Shown: positions 29,254 through 41,076, numbered from the stretch's first letter. The stretch: 64,000 nt of DNA from Loktanella sp. D2R18 (GCF_003318235.1 NZ_QOCG01000009.1:186001-250000); one strand, 5' to 3'. A program made the numbers and translations. Notes: generated from the letters alone by a model not told the origin.

Positions 29254-31659
29254 TTAGTGCGCGCGCGCACCTTGTGCGGCTTCGCCTGCCTTAAGCGCCG
29301 CGGCGGCGGCCTCTTCGGCGGCTTCATCCCAGATGATCGGTTCCGGGGCACTGACCAGCGCATGCTCCAACACCTCTGATACGTGGCGCACGGGGATGAT
29401 TGTCAGCCCCTCTTTGACGTTATCAGGGATGTCCGGCAGGTCTTTGGCGTTTTCTTGCGGGATCAACACGGTTTTGATGCCACCACGCAATGCGGCCAAT
29501 AGTTTTTCTTTCAGCCCACCAATCGGCATCGCGTTACCACGCAAAGAAACCTCACCGGTCATGGCAACGTCTTTGCGCACGGGAATCTTGGTTAGCACCG
29601 ACACAATTGATGTCACCATCGCCAGACCTGCCGACGGACCATCCTTCGGAGTCGCGCCATCTGGCACGTGTACGTGGATGTCGATCTTGTCGAATTGCGG
29701 CGGCTTCACCCCAATTTCAGGCGCGATTGAGCGCACATAGCTGGATGCGGCATCAATCGATTCCTTCATCACATCGCCAAGCTTCCCGGTCGTTTTCATC
29801 CGACCTTTGCCCGGCAGGCGCAAAGCTTCGATATTCAACAGTTCTCCGCCAACGCTGGTCCACGCCAAGCCCGTAACCACGCCAACCTGATCGTTTTCTT
29901 CGGCCAATCCAAAGCGGTGCCGCTCCACACCCAAGAAGTCATTGAGGTTTTCAGCGGTGACGTTGATCTCAGTCGCTTCTTTCTTGACGATCTTGGTCAC
30001 AGCTTTACGCGCCACTTTGGCAAGTTCACGCTCGAGGTTCCGCACGCCTGCTTCGCGGGTGTAGACGCGCACCATCGCAAGCAGAGCAGCATCCGACACG
30101 CTGAATTCGGCCGGTTTCAACCCGTGATTTTTCATAACTTTTGGCAACAAATGCTGCTTTGAGATTTCGACTTTTTCGTCTTCGGTATAGCCCGAAAGCG
30201 AAATAATCTCCATCCGGTCAAGCAGCGGCCCCGGCATGTTGTAGCTGTTGGCCGTGGTTAGGAACATCACGTTCGACAGGTCATATTCGACTTCCAAGTA
30301 GTGATCCACGAAAGAGCCGTTTTGCTCTGGGTCCAGAACCTCTAGCATCGCTGACGCCGGATCACCCCGGAAATCCTGCCCCATCTTATCAATTTCATCG
30401 AGCAAGATCAGCGGATTGGTTGTTTTCGCCTTTTTCAACGCCTGAATGATCTTACCCGGCATTGAGCCGATGTAAGTCCGGCGGTGGCCGCGGATTTCAG
30501 ATTCGTCACGCACCCCACCCAATGAGATACGAATGAATTCGCGCCCGGTTGCCTTGGCCACAGATTTACCCAAGCTGGTTTTCCCGACGCCGGGCGGTCC
30601 AACCAAACACATAATCGGGCCTTTAAGTTTTTTCGAACGTTGCTGCACCGCGAGATATTCAACGATCCGTTCTTTGACTTTCTCAAGTCCGTGGTGATCA
30701 TTGTCGAGCACCTTTTGCGCGTGTCCAAGATCCTTTTTGGTACGCGATTTATTGCCCCATGGCACCGCCAAAATCCAGTCAAGATAGTTGCGTACAACTG
30801 TGGCCTCGGCGGACATGGGCGACATATTTTTGAGCTTCTTGAGCTCTGCATCGACCTTTTCGCGGGCTTCTTTGGACAGTTTGGTTTCAGCGATCTTCGC
30901 CTCAAGCTCGGCCACTTCATTTTGGCCTTCTTCCCCATCGCCAAGTTCCTTCTGAATGGCTTTCATTTGCTCATTCAAATAATATTCGCGTTGGGTGCGT
31001 TCCATCTGGGTTTTCACGCGTGTCTTGATCTTTTTCTCGACCTGCAACACAGACATTTCGCCTTGCATCAGCCCAAAGACTTTTTCAAGCCGTTCGGTCA
31101 CAGACAGAGTTTCCAGCAAGCCCTGCTTTTGGTCAATTTCAATCCCAAGGTGGCCCGCAACCAAATCCGCCAGCTTCGCAGGCTCTGCGGCTTCGCCAAC
31201 GGCGGCCATCGCCTCTTCGGGGATATTTTTCTTGATCTTGGCATAGCGTTCAAATTCAGCCGCGACATTGCGCACAAGCGCCTCTTCTTCGGCTGGATCA
31301 CCAGTGGTTTCATCCAGATATTCGGCAGATGCTTCAAAAAACTCGGGGTTGTCGATAAACCCGGTAATGCGCACGCGGCTACGCCCTTCGACAAGCACCT
31401 TCACGGTGCCATCGGGAAGTTTCAGCAGTTGCAGCACATTGGCCAGAACGCCGGATTTGTAGATGCCATCTTGCGCAGGATCGTCTTCGCCTGCGTCAAT
31501 TTGGCTGGACAGTAGAATTTGTTTGTCGTCCTGCATTACCTCTTCGAGGGCGCGGACAGATTTTTCACGGCCTACGAACAGCGGCACAATCATATGTGGG
31601 AACACCACGATATCGCGCAGCGGCAGGACGGGGTAGGATGAACTCAACGGTTCTTGCAT
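29254..31659 (-). CDS. lon: ATP-dependent protease Lon
   Basis: Hexameric AAA+ serine protease that degrades misfolded and regulatory proteins. The 801 residues contain the N-terminal LON substrate-binding domain (PVLPLRDIVVFPHMIVPLFVGR), a coiled-coil linker, Walker A GPPGVGKTSLGKS, Walker B ILLDEIDKMG, and the protease domain with the Ser in KDGPSAGLAM and the Lys in GGLKEKLLAA. A short Ala/Glu tail follows. The start ATG 31659 has AGGAAG just upstream; a longer frame to 31680 is not needed. It is transcribed alone. Confidence 0.97.
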   Translation of the reverse strand: MQEPLSSSYPVLPLRDIVVFPHMIVPLFVGREKSVRALEEVMQDDKQILLSSQIDAGEDDPAQDGIYKSGVLANVLQLLKLPDGTVKVLVEGRSRVRITGFIDNPEFFEASAEYLDETTGDPAEEEALVRNVAAEFERYAKIKKNIPEEAMAAVGEAAEPAKLADLVAGHLGIEIDQKQGLLETLSVTERLEKVFGLMQGEMSVLQVEKKIKTRVKTQMERTQREYYLNEQMKAIQKELGDGEEGQNEVAELEAKIAETKLSKEAREKVDAELKKLKNMSPMSAEATVVRNYLDWILAVPWGNKSRTKKDLGHAQKVLDNDHHGLEKVKERIVEYLAVQQRSKKLKGPIMCLVGPPGVGKTSLGKSVAKATGREFIRISLGGVRDESEIRGHRRTYIGSMPGKIIQALKKAKTTNPLILLDEIDKMGQDFRGDPASAMLEVLDPEQNGSFVDHYLEVEYDLSNVMFLTTANSYNMPGPLLDRMEIISLSGYTEDEKVEISKQHLLPKVMKNHGLKPAEFSVSDAALLAMVRVYTREAGVRNLERELAKVARKAVTKIVKKEATEINVTAENLNDFLGVERHRFGLAEENDQVGVVTGLAWTSVGGELLNIEALRLPGKGRMKTTGKLGDVMKESIDAASSYVRSIAPEIGVKPPQFDKIDIHVHVPDGATPKDGPSAGLAMVTSIVSVLTKIPVRKDVAMTGEVSLRGNAMPIGGLKEKLLAALRGGIKTVLIPQENAKDLPDIPDNVKEGLTIIPVRHVSEVLEHALVSAPEPIIWDEAAEEAAAAALKAGEAAQGARAH

Positions 31660-31943
31660 AGTCACTTCCTTTATTAGCAAGACACCTAGCCCCGTTGCAC
31701 GGCAGCTATGGGCGTCTCCTCATGCCGAATTCATGTAGGGTCGCGGCGTTAACCTTTCAACCAAACACGTCGTTATTTCGCACCGTAGACTGCCTGTGTC
31801 TGACGCCAGCCGCAACCATACAAACGCAAAAACCTTTCATCTCGTTTACCAAACAACAAAAAACGCCACCGCGGGTTGAACGTGAACAATTCGCTGCCCA
31901 TAGTATTGTGTATTTTCATCAAGGTTTGACAGGTATACACGCC

Positions 31944-34111
<2,168 letters not shown>

Positions 34112-34113
34112 TC

Positions 34114-34476
34114 ATGACGGACACCACAGCCCCGCTTGAAGGCGCGCCAATGATCGCGCCATCGACAACGGATCATCCACTGTACGAAGATATCGTGCAG
34201 GCATGTCGGTCCGTATATGACCCTGAAATTCCGGTGAACATCTATGATCTTGGGCTGATCTACACAATTGATATCAAAGAAGATAACGCTGTGAACGTGA
34301 TCATGACGTTGACCGCGCCAGGCTGTCCGGTTGCGGGTGAAATGCCCGGCTGGGTCGCTGATGCGATTGAACCCCTGCCCGGCGTCAAACATGTCGACGT
34401 TGAAATGACGTTTGAGCCACAATGGGGCATGGAAATGATGTCTGATGAAGCCCGGCTTGAGCTAGGTTTTATGTAG
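34114..34476 (+). CDS. DUF59/SufT-like Fe-S cluster assembly protein
   Basis: A 120-residue MIP18/PaaD-type protein with DPEIPVNIYDLGLIY, the conserved LTAPGCPVAGEMP containing the single reactive cysteine, and a C-terminal strand region. Relatives mature Fe-S proteins with the Suf system or help phenylacetyl-CoA oxygenase. AAGGAA lies eight bases before the ATG at 34114. In many related genomes such genes sit directly beside an A-type carrier; here the carrier (35966) is separated by the SatD/DUF3307 pair. Confidence 0.88.
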   Translation: MTDTTAPLEGAPMIAPSTTDHPLYEDIVQACRSVYDPEIPVNIYDLGLIYTIDIKEDNAVNVIMTLTAPGCPVAGEMPGWVADAIEPLPGVKHVDVEMTFEPQWGMEMMSDEARLELGFM

Positions 34477-34500
34477 CCCCGCCAAAGCACACCCCAAAAA

Positions 34501-34566
34501 GGGTGCAAAGTGGCAATCGCACCCTAAATCTATTGCAATACATACATCGCATCCTATAGTGGGTGC
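34501..34566 (+). promoter_or_regulatory. SatD promoter with operator-like repeats; probable leaderless start
   Basis: A -35-like TTGCAA (34533-34538) and -10-like TATAGT (34555-34560) are 16 bases apart. Transcription from here would begin at about the A of the ATG at 34567, and there is no Shine-Dalgarno sequence, so the mRNA would be leaderless. Around it lie GGGTGC (34501), GCACCC (34519), GCATCC (34549) and GGGTGC (34561); ATCGCA-C/T-CCTA is directly repeated exactly 30 bases apart (34516 and 34546). This fits a repressor binding on one face of the helix. Confidence 0.55.
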
Positions 34567-35205
34567 ATGATTACTACTGAAAACCAGATTGCAGTCCTCA
34601 CAGGCGACGTAATCAGCTCTACAGCGCTGGGTGCAGCGCAGCTCGACACTGTATTTGCAACACTCGAATCCTGCGCCAATGCGCAGGCAGTTTGGGTTGG
34701 TGGGCCGCTTAGGTTTACACGTCATCGCGGTGACGGATGGCAAGTTGCCCTGACAAACCCCAAATACGCGTTGCGATCGGCGCTGACATTTCGCGCAGCC
34801 CTACGGGCATGCACCCCCCAATTTGATAGCTATATCGCCATCGCAACGGGGGCAGCCCCCGCCAATCTATCTGACGATTTGAATACACAAAGCGACGCAG
34901 CATTCATCGCGTCAGGGCAATTGCTGGACCAATTGAAAATGCAAAAATCTGAAAGTACGATTGGCCATGCTGATGCTGGCGCAATCGGCGCAGTGGCAAT
35001 TCTTGCGGATCACATGTCGCAAGGCTGGACGCAGGCGCAGGCAGCGGCCATACTGCAAAAGATTACACCGAATGCATCTATTTCATATACGCAAATGGCC
35101 CAAAATTTAGGGAAGTCGCGCCAGGTCGTGACAAAATCACTCGACGCTGCGGGCTATCATGTGCTCGCCCATGCTTTGACCACATTAGAAAGCGATTTTG
35201 CTTAA
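34567..35205 (+). CDS. SatD-like protein with C-terminal helix-turn-helix
   Basis: A 212-residue cytoplasmic protein. The N-terminal half (IAVLTGDVISST, then FTRHRGDGWQVAL) fits the SatD family, named for secretion and acid tolerance D, and the C-terminal 50 residues look like a DNA-binding helix-turn-helix (ISYTQMAQNLGKSRQVVTKSL). SatD genes pair with DUF3307 membrane genes in several bacterial groups, and that is the case here: the TAA stop overlaps the next ATG by one base. It probably binds the repeats at its own promoter. Molecular function is unknown. Confidence 0.7.
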   Translation: MITTENQIAVLTGDVISSTALGAAQLDTVFATLESCANAQAVWVGGPLRFTRHRGDGWQVALTNPKYALRSALTFRAALRACTPQFDSYIAIATGAAPANLSDDLNTQSDAAFIASGQLLDQLKMQKSESTIGHADAGAIGAVAILADHMSQGWTQAQAAAILQKITPNASISYTQMAQNLGKSRQVVTKSLDAAGYHVLAHALTTLESDFA

Positions 35206-35942
35206 TGTTTGAAACACTTGCCGCTCTGTTTTTTGCACATATCCTTGCAGATTACGTACTTCAAACCGAACGCATGGTTATGACCAAACACCGCCCGCTC
35301 ACGCTCTTGACGCATACAGCCGCTGTCTATGCCACCGCGGGTTTGGCACTTGGGTCGCTTGACTGGTGGATTGCCGTTTTGGCCGCCCTTCATCTGCTGA
35401 TCGATATAGGCAAAACGCTGTGGGTCAAAAATCACGATGACGGGGCAAAGCCACATCTTATGGATCAATGCGCACATCTGATCACGATTGCAGTGATTGC
35501 CGCCAGCGCCCCGGATCTTTGGGGAAACGGGATCTGGGCCGCAAAAACAACAGCTTGGGCCCCGCAGGCCATGCTATTGATCGCCGGGGCAATCTATACC
35601 ACCCGCGCTGGTGGTTTCGCCGTAGGCAAGCTGATGGGCCCTTTTGCCGCTGGCGCGCCCGCCGAAAGCCTGCCGGCTGGCGGCATGATGATTGGGCAGT
35701 TGGAACGCGGGTTGATCTATTTGATGTTCATCGCGGGGCTTCCGGCTGGGATCGGTTTTTTGATCGCGGCCAAGTCGATTTTGCGCTTTGATGCGGCGTC
35801 AAAAAACGCCAAGGCCGAATACGTCATCATCGGCACGCTGGCGTCATTTAGCTGGGCGATTGCGATTTCAATCCTGACACTTGCGATCAACAATGGGTTA
35901 AACGGCGCGCCGCTTCTTGAGATCATGCCCCGCACCCCTTAA
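35205..35942 (+). CDS. DUF3307 membrane protein
   Basis: A 245-residue protein with about six membrane helices. The N-terminal 120 residues match DUF3307 (FFAHILADYVLQTERMVMTKHR, HLLIDIGKTLW, DQCAHLITI), including conserved histidines and aspartates that face the membrane. The family is of unknown function. The gene overlaps the SatD-like gene by one base and must be co-translated with it. An A-type Fe-S carrier gene follows 23 bases later. Confidence 0.8.
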   Translation: MFETLAALFFAHILADYVLQTERMVMTKHRPLTLLTHTAAVYATAGLALGSLDWWIAVLAALHLLIDIGKTLWVKNHDDGAKPHLMDQCAHLITIAVIAASAPDLWGNGIWAAKTTAWAPQAMLLIAGAIYTTRAGGFAVGKLMGPFAAGAPAESLPAGGMMIGQLERGLIYLMFIAGLPAGIGFLIAAKSILRFDAASKNAKAEYVIIGTLASFSWAIAISILTLAINNGLNGAPLLEIMPRTP

Positions 35943-35965
35943 GTTAGCCGCAAAGGAGAACAGAC

Positions 35966-36331
35966 ATGTTCAACATTCCAGGTAAACAAGCGGTCAACGT
36001 GACCCCAAAGGCTGCGGCGAAAATCGCGGCGCTGATGGAAAAAGATGGCCACCAAGGCTTGCGCATTGGCGTAAAAAAAGGCGGCTGTGCTGGCATGGAA
36101 TACACGATGGACTATGTGACCGAGGTTGATCCACTTGATGAAGTGGTTGAGCTGGACGGCGCACGTGTGATGATCGCGCCAATGGCACAGATGTTCTTGT
36201 TTGGCACAGAGATCGACTACGAAACGTCATTGCTTGAATCTGGGTTCAAGTTTCGCAATCCAAACGTTGTGGATGCCTGCGGTTGCGGTGAATCGATCAA
36301 ATTTGACGACGCGCTTTCTGCAAAGATCTAG
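35966..36331 (+). CDS. A-type Fe-S cluster carrier (HesB/IscA/SufA family)
   Basis: A 121-residue scaffold or carrier that passes Fe-S clusters to apo-proteins. The three ligand cysteines are present: C in GGCAGM and two in DACGCGES. An AAAGGAGA ribosome site lies just before the ATG. It may be read from the SatD promoter or its own. The stop TAG overlaps the stop of the convergent 2OG oxygenase gene by four bases. Confidence 0.93.
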   Translation: MFNIPGKQAVNVTPKAAAKIAALMEKDGHQGLRIGVKKGGCAGMEYTMDYVTEVDPLDEVVELDGARVMIAPMAQMFLFGTEIDYETSLLESGFKFRNPNVVDACGCGESIKFDDALSAKI

Positions 36332-37245
36332 GGTTTGTTCAGGTGAACATAGGTTTCGCTGTACCGTTTATCGAGATGTCCGCGCGCGCGCGTCACCTCG
36401 CCTGATCCAATGGGTGCCACATTGGCATCATGGTTGGGGTTAAAAAACAGCGGCACGGATATGCGCGCATAATCCGGACCAATCACCCTGTGTGGCGTGG
36501 CTTTGATCCGACCATTTGTCCACATTTCCAACATCTCACCAAAGTTGATAATAAATTCGCCGGGTGGTGCAGAGACTGGAATCCATCCGCCTCCCCTGCG
36601 CCGGACCTCAAGCCCCGGTGACCCATCTGTGGCGAGCAAGGTCAAACACCCGTAGTCCGTATGCGTCGCAATCCCAAAATCATTCTCGCCCGCCCAATCA
36701 GGCCGTTCAGGATAATAATTCCCCCGCAAAAGCGCCATAGGCCGATCGAAAAGTGGGCGAAAATACGCGCCATCCTCGCCCGTAGCATCCGCAATCGCGC
36801 AGAGCAAATCAAGCGCGAAACCAGTTGCTTGCACGTAATACTCCCGCAAGGTCCGTTCAAACTCAGCAGGCAGGTCAGGCCAAAGATTTGGCGCATAGCA
36901 TGCAAGCTGCGTCAGCGGGTCATCCGCTGGCAATTCCAAACCACAATCAAACACCTGTTTGTAATCAGGGTTCGCGTCAGGATCGACCTGTTCAGAACCG
37001 GGCGCACCCCAGCCGCGATTTGATCCAGTTTTCGCCATGTCAAAGGGCGCCTTGGCAGCCGCAGGTAAATCAAAAAACCCTTGATAGGAGGCAAGGACAG
37101 CGTGCATTTTTTGCGCCGTAAGGGGCGTGTTGTAGACCGTCATAAACCCCACACCGGTTGCAGCCTCGCGCGCGGCATCATATGCGGCCGCATTTCCGGC
37201 CAAAAGTGCAGCCACATCAATCCGCGGAATTTCGATATCAGCCAT
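36328..37245 (-). CDS. 2-oxoglutarate/Fe(II) oxygenase, isopenicillin N synthase-like
   Basis: A 305-residue non-haem iron oxygenase. The iron ligands are H195 and D197 (THTDYG) and H252 (ATPHRV), with R261 and S263 (RISVPLF) for 2-oxoglutarate. The N-terminal DIOX_N domain (IPRIDVAAL to FFDLPAAAK) is typical. Bacterial members of this group are often annotated as isopenicillin N synthase family proteins, but the substrate is unknown and no antibiotic cluster is near. GGAAGGGG precedes the ATG. It diverges from tpiA. Confidence 0.88.
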   Translation of the reverse strand: MADIEIPRIDVAALLAGNAAAYDAAREAATGVGFMTVYNTPLTAQKMHAVLASYQGFFDLPAAAKAPFDMAKTGSNRGWGAPGSEQVDPDANPDYKQVFDCGLELPADDPLTQLACYAPNLWPDLPAEFERTLREYYVQATGFALDLLCAIADATGEDGAYFRPLFDRPMALLRGNYYPERPDWAGENDFGIATHTDYGCLTLLATDGSPGLEVRRRGGGWIPVSAPPGEFIINFGEMLEMWTNGRIKATPHRVIGPDYARISVPLFFNPNHDANVAPIGSGEVTRARGHLDKRYSETYVHLNKP

Positions 37246-37311
37246 TGGACCCCTTCCGATCTACGCTTACGCTTGATAGCAAGAACCCACCGCAGACAAA
37301 AGGATGTGCAT

Positions 37312-38043
37312 ATGCCGCGTAAACTGGCCGCCGGAAACTGGAAGATGAATGGGCTTCGCGCCAATCTGACAGAAATCGAAACGCTGGCCGAACGGCACGC
37401 GGATTCACCAATCGATATTCTGATCTGCCCGCCTGCGCCGTTGATCGCAGCGTGCCAAGGCACTTTGCTTGATATTGGCGGCCAAGATTGCCACCCGGCC
37501 ACATCAGGCGCGCATACAGGCGACATCAGCGCACAGATGCTGGCGGACGTCGGCGCCACCTATGTGATCACCGGGCATTCGGAACGGCGTTCTGATCACG
37601 GCGAAACCGACGCAATTGTCGCGGCCAAATCAGAAGCCGCCTATGCGGCCGGGATCACCGCCGTGATTTGTCTGGGTGAAACGTTGGCCGAGCGCGAGGC
37701 GGGCACCACACTGTCAGTCATCGACACCCAATTGACGGGGTCCGTGCCAGCGACGGCCACCGTGCAAAACACTGTGATCGCTTATGAACCCGTCTGGGCC
37801 ATTGGCACGGGCAAGGTGCCAACACTGGATCAAATCGCTGAGGTCCACGCATATATCCGCGCCCATCTGAACGCGCGGTTTGATGACGGTAACAAAATGC
37901 GTATTCTTTACGGCGGATCAGTCAAAGGCAGCAATGCGGCGGGTATTTTTGGCGTACCACATGTCGATGGGGCCTTAGTTGGGGGCGCAAGCCTGAAAGC
38001 GGATGATTTCAGCGAGATCATTACGGCGCTTGAGGCCAGTTGA
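37312..38043 (+). CDS. tpiA: Triosephosphate isomerase
   Basis: Interconverts dihydroxyacetone phosphate and glyceraldehyde 3-phosphate. The 243-residue protein has K11 in NWKMNG, the electrophilic H89 in GHSERR, the catalytic base E159 in [12 protein letters not shown] and YGGSVK, a complete active site. The ATG at 37312 is preceded by AAAAGGA at seven bases; a frame extending back to 37081 is antisense to the oxygenase gene. Confidence 0.96.
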   Translation: MPRKLAAGNWKMNGLRANLTEIETLAERHADSPIDILICPPAPLIAACQGTLLDIGGQDCHPATSGAHTGDISAQMLADVGATYVITGHSERRSDHGETDAIVAAKSEAAYAAGITAVICLGETLAEREAGTTLSVIDTQLTGSVPATATVQNTVIAYEPVWAIGTGKVPTLDQIAEVHAYIRAHLNARFDDGNKMRILYGGSVKGSNAAGIFGVPHVDGALVGGASLKADDFSEIITALEAS

Positions 38044-38090
38044 AATTCTTTCCGGCTGCGACGGGAAATCAGGTATACTTCGTATAAACT

Positions 38091-38114
38091 TTGAATCGGC
38101 ACATGCCGATTCAA
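38091..38114. promoter_or_regulatory. Perfect 24-base palindrome upstream of the YHYH gene
   Basis: TTGAATCGGCA and TGCCGATTCAA are perfect 11-base arms around CA. It lies 47 bases after the tpiA stop and 19 bases before the YHYH protein's ATG. No T run follows, so it is more likely an operator or a leader hairpin than a terminator. Confidence 0.55.
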
Positions 38115-38133
38115 TCAACTGATCGGAGCCCAC

Positions 38134-39105
38134 ATGCGTTACATCCTTGCCCTACCCGCCTCTCTCCTGCTTTGCAGCCCCGCCCTCGCCGACGCAAATG
38201 CCGATCGGTTGCAAGAGATCGGGCAATTTTTTGAAAATGCCACAGTAATTAGCGGGCCTGAACTGGTCGATTGCATCCTGTCTGGCGGGACTGAAACAAC
38301 CTGTTTTTCAATTACGGTCAAACCAGACCCGCAAGACTCCACGCCGGGCCCTTGGTGCCCGACCTCGGTGAACGATAGCGCGGATGCAGGCGGCATTTGG
38401 TTGAAAGACGGAACAGTCCACGATGTGGACGGCGCATTCATCACAGACCTTTCGGCGCTTTATGGTGACGACACTTGGCAGCTTTATGACGAAGCAACAG
38501 GCGCTGTCCGCGTGACCGACACCCAAGATGCGTGCGAAGCCGCCGCCCGCCCCGATGTTGCAGAAGAGTATCAAAATTACTGTGTACAGTGCCTGCCTGA
38601 ATATATGGATGAAGAGGCATCCATGACCTATGTGATCCCGCTGACACCCCAAGTCAGCACGCGTAACAACCCAACCAATTTTGCGGGGTCTGGGATCGCG
38701 GCGAACGGCGTGCGGCTTGACGGACCGGCCCCGGTTGATGCCATTCTTGCAGCCCACACCATTGCCCCGTTCGATGACTGCGGTGGTCATGTGAACACGC
38801 ATGTCGGTTACCACTACCACGTCGCAACCGATTGTATTGAAGGCACGCAAGCCGAAGGATCAGACGCTGTACAAATTGGTATCGCGATGGATGGCTACGA
38901 CATCTTTAGCCACTTGCTGCTCGATGGTTCAGCGCCCGAAGATCTTGATAGCTGCAATGGCCACATCGGACCGGATGGGTATCACTACCACGCAGGTGAA
39001 GCCGGATCGAACGCGATCGTCGGATGCCTGAAGGCCGAAGCAGGTTGCGCCTCAGAAAACCCTGATCAGACCTGCGACGCATCAGCACGACCACCACGCC
39101 CTTAG
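38134..39105 (+). CDS. Secreted YHYH domain protein
   Basis: A 323-residue exported protein. A signal peptide (about 1-20, ending PALAD) precedes a mature part with two YHYH signatures: VNTHVGYHYHVATDC near residue 230 and GHIGPDGYHYHAGE near 283. At least 11 cysteines suggest extensive disulfides. YHYH proteins (PF14240) occur widely in marine bacteria; the repeated Tyr-His pairs suggest metal (copper) binding but function is unproven. Its stop interlocks with the convergent VOC gene's stop by four bases. Confidence 0.85.
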   Translation: MRYILALPASLLLCSPALADANADRLQEIGQFFENATVISGPELVDCILSGGTETTCFSITVKPDPQDSTPGPWCPTSVNDSADAGGIWLKDGTVHDVDGAFITDLSALYGDDTWQLYDEATGAVRVTDTQDACEAAARPDVAEEYQNYCVQCLPEYMDEEASMTYVIPLTPQVSTRNNPTNFAGSGIAANGVRLDGPAPVDAILAAHTIAPFDDCGGHVNTHVGYHYHVATDCIEGTQAEGSDAVQIGIAMDGYDIFSHLLLDGSAPEDLDSCNGHIGPDGYHYHAGEAGSNAIVGCLKAEAGCASENPDQTCDASARPPRP

Positions 39106-39470
39106 GCTGGTGCGGTAGGTTCCCATAATTCAATGGGGTTGCCTTCGGGGTCGTGGATACGCACAAAGCGCCCGACCCCGTCCATTTCCACTACTTCGCC
39201 ACAGGTAATCCCCGCTGCCAATAGCTCTGCACAGGCAGCGTCAAGATCAGCGATCCTAAAATTGATCATGAACGCCTTGTCTTTGGGGAAGTATTCGGTT
39301 TTTGCGTCAAAAGGCGAAAATACAGTGACACCTGTTTCGGTCACCCATGGCGCCATCTCTGATGTTGTCGGGGCGGGCGCTATACCCAAATAAGTTTGAT
39401 ACCAGTCGGCCAGACCGACCGGATCTTTGGCGCGGAAAAACACGCCACCAACCCCAAGCACATTTACCAT
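39102..39470 (-). CDS. VOC family (glyoxalase/dioxygenase superfamily) protein
   Basis: A 122-residue single-module member of the vicinal oxygen chelate fold. FFRAKDPVGLADWYQTYLGI and the C-terminal RIHDPEGNPIELWEP with the metal-ligand glutamate are clear. Typical roles are glyoxalase or antibiotic-resistance-like binding; the substrate is unknown. The ATG at 39470 has GGAGAAG upstream. An in-frame extension to 39593 is not supported. Confidence 0.87.
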   Translation of the reverse strand: MVNVLGVGGVFFRAKDPVGLADWYQTYLGIAPAPTTSEMAPWVTETGVTVFSPFDAKTEYFPKDKAFMINFRIADLDAACAELLAAGITCGEVVEMDGVGRFVRIHDPEGNPIELWEPTAPA

Positions 39471-39606
39471 TGTCGTTCTTCTCCGTTTAACTGCGGACCT
39501 GCTACACAAACTTGAACAGAGACAGGCCACAAAAGCAAATCCCAAAACAAAAGCCGCCGAAAGGTTTCCCATCGGCGGCTTGTCAGCTTGCAATCAATGC
39601 GCTGTG

Positions 39607-41073
39607 CTAGTTCACGATAATCTCAGGCCCCATAAACAGCGTCGGCAGATAGGTCGATATCGCCGGAATGTATGTGACCATGATCAAGAACACGAACAGG
39701 ACTGCCAAGAATGGCAGTGCCGCGCGCACGACGGCCATGACCGGCATGCCCGCGACGCCGGAGGTCACGAACAGGTTCAACCCTACTGGCGGCGTAATCA
39801 TCCCGATCTCCATGTTGACCACCATGATGATACCCAGATGGATCGGATCAATGCCAAGCTGAATGGCGATCGGGAACACCAATGGTGCCACAATCACGAT
39901 TAGCCCTGATGGCTCCATGAACTGCCCTCCGATCAGCAGGATCACGTTGACCATGATCAAGAAGGTAATCGGCCCCATGCCTGCGCTCAGCATCGCATCT
40001 GCGATATGCTGCGGGATTTGTTCATCTGTCAGGACGTGTTTCAGCAACAACGCGTTGGCGATAATGAACATCAGGGTGATGGTCAGTTTACCGCCTTCAA
40101 ACACCGTATCGCGGGTGTCCTTATGGAAGAACGCCGTGATCAAGGTCCAAGGCTTTTTGAACAGGCTGCTACGCGCGCTGGCCTGATCAGACGGTTCTCC
40201 GACGGGCAATGTTCCGTCAGGCTCATGCGCCGCCAACGGCCCCATATCGCGGTAGATGAACGACGCCACGATAAAGGCATAGACGGCAGCCACAGCAGCG
40301 GCCTCTGTCGGGGTGAATGCGCCACCTTGCCAATAGAACAGGCTTTCGCCTTCTGCGAATTGAATCCACGGGTGGCCGTAAATGCCTCCCATAATGATCA
40401 AGATCAGCAATAGTCCCCATGCGGCGTCACGGAAGCTCGACCAAATCTCGCCCCAGCCACGCCATTCGCCCTTTGGCATATTTTTGATCCGCGCCATGAT
40501 GTAGATGGTGATCATCAGCATGACACCAGCCATGATGCCTGGAATAACCCCAGCGAGGAACATCCGTCCCACGGACACGTCCGTTGCAGACGCATAGACA
40601 ACCATCACGATGGAAGGTGGGATCAGAATACCCAAGGTGCCCGCGTTACAGATCACGCCTGCGGCGAATTCTTTAGTGTAGCCAACCTGACGCATCGCGG
40701 CGATCACGATGGACCCGATTGCAACCACAGTCGCCGGAGATGACCCGGACAGCGCGGCAAACATCATACAGGCCAGAACGCCCGCAATCGCCAAACCGCC
40801 CTGTAAATGGCCGACACAGGCAATTGCAAAACGGATGATCCGTTTGGCCACCCCGCCCGTCGACATAAACGACGAGGCAAGGATAAAAAACGGGATCGCA
40901 AGCAGCGTATAGTGCCCGGCCATCGCCTGATACATCGTCTGTGCGACCTGCGCGAGCGAGGTATCAGAGAACAGCAATTGGAACATGATTGACGAGAAAC
41001 CAAGTGCGACAGCGATTGGCACGCCAAGCATCAGTAAGCCGATGATCATTATAAAGAGAAGTGCGACTTCCAT
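39607..41073 (-). CDS. dctM: TRAP transporter large permease
   Basis: The 12-helix subunit that drives sodium-coupled uptake. At 488 residues it is longer than the usual 425-435 because of a hydrophilic insertion of about 50 residues (near 280-325, RDMGPLAAHEPDGTLPVGEPSDQ). Conserved DctM patches are seen at IPFFILASSFMSTGG, GSSPATVVAIG and MEIGMITPPVGLNLFV. The gene follows dctQ by three bases and completes a dctP-dctQ-dctM operon. Confidence 0.93.
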   Translation of the reverse strand: MEVALLFIMIIGLLMLGVPIAVALGFSSIMFQLLFSDTSLAQVAQTMYQAMAGHYTLLAIPFFILASSFMSTGGVAKRIIRFAIACVGHLQGGLAIAGVLACMMFAALSGSSPATVVAIGSIVIAAMRQVGYTKEFAAGVICNAGTLGILIPPSIVMVVYASATDVSVGRMFLAGVIPGIMAGVMLMITIYIMARIKNMPKGEWRGWGEIWSSFRDAAWGLLLILIIMGGIYGHPWIQFAEGESLFYWQGGAFTPTEAAAVAAVYAFIVASFIYRDMGPLAAHEPDGTLPVGEPSDQASARSSLFKKPWTLITAFFHKDTRDTVFEGGKLTITLMFIIANALLLKHVLTDEQIPQHIADAMLSAGMGPITFLIMVNVILLIGGQFMEPSGLIVIVAPLVFPIAIQLGIDPIHLGIIMVVNMEIGMITPPVGLNLFVTSGVAGMPVMAVVRAALPFLAVLFVFLIMVTYIPAISTYLPTLFMGPEIIVN

Positions 41074-41076
41074 GAC

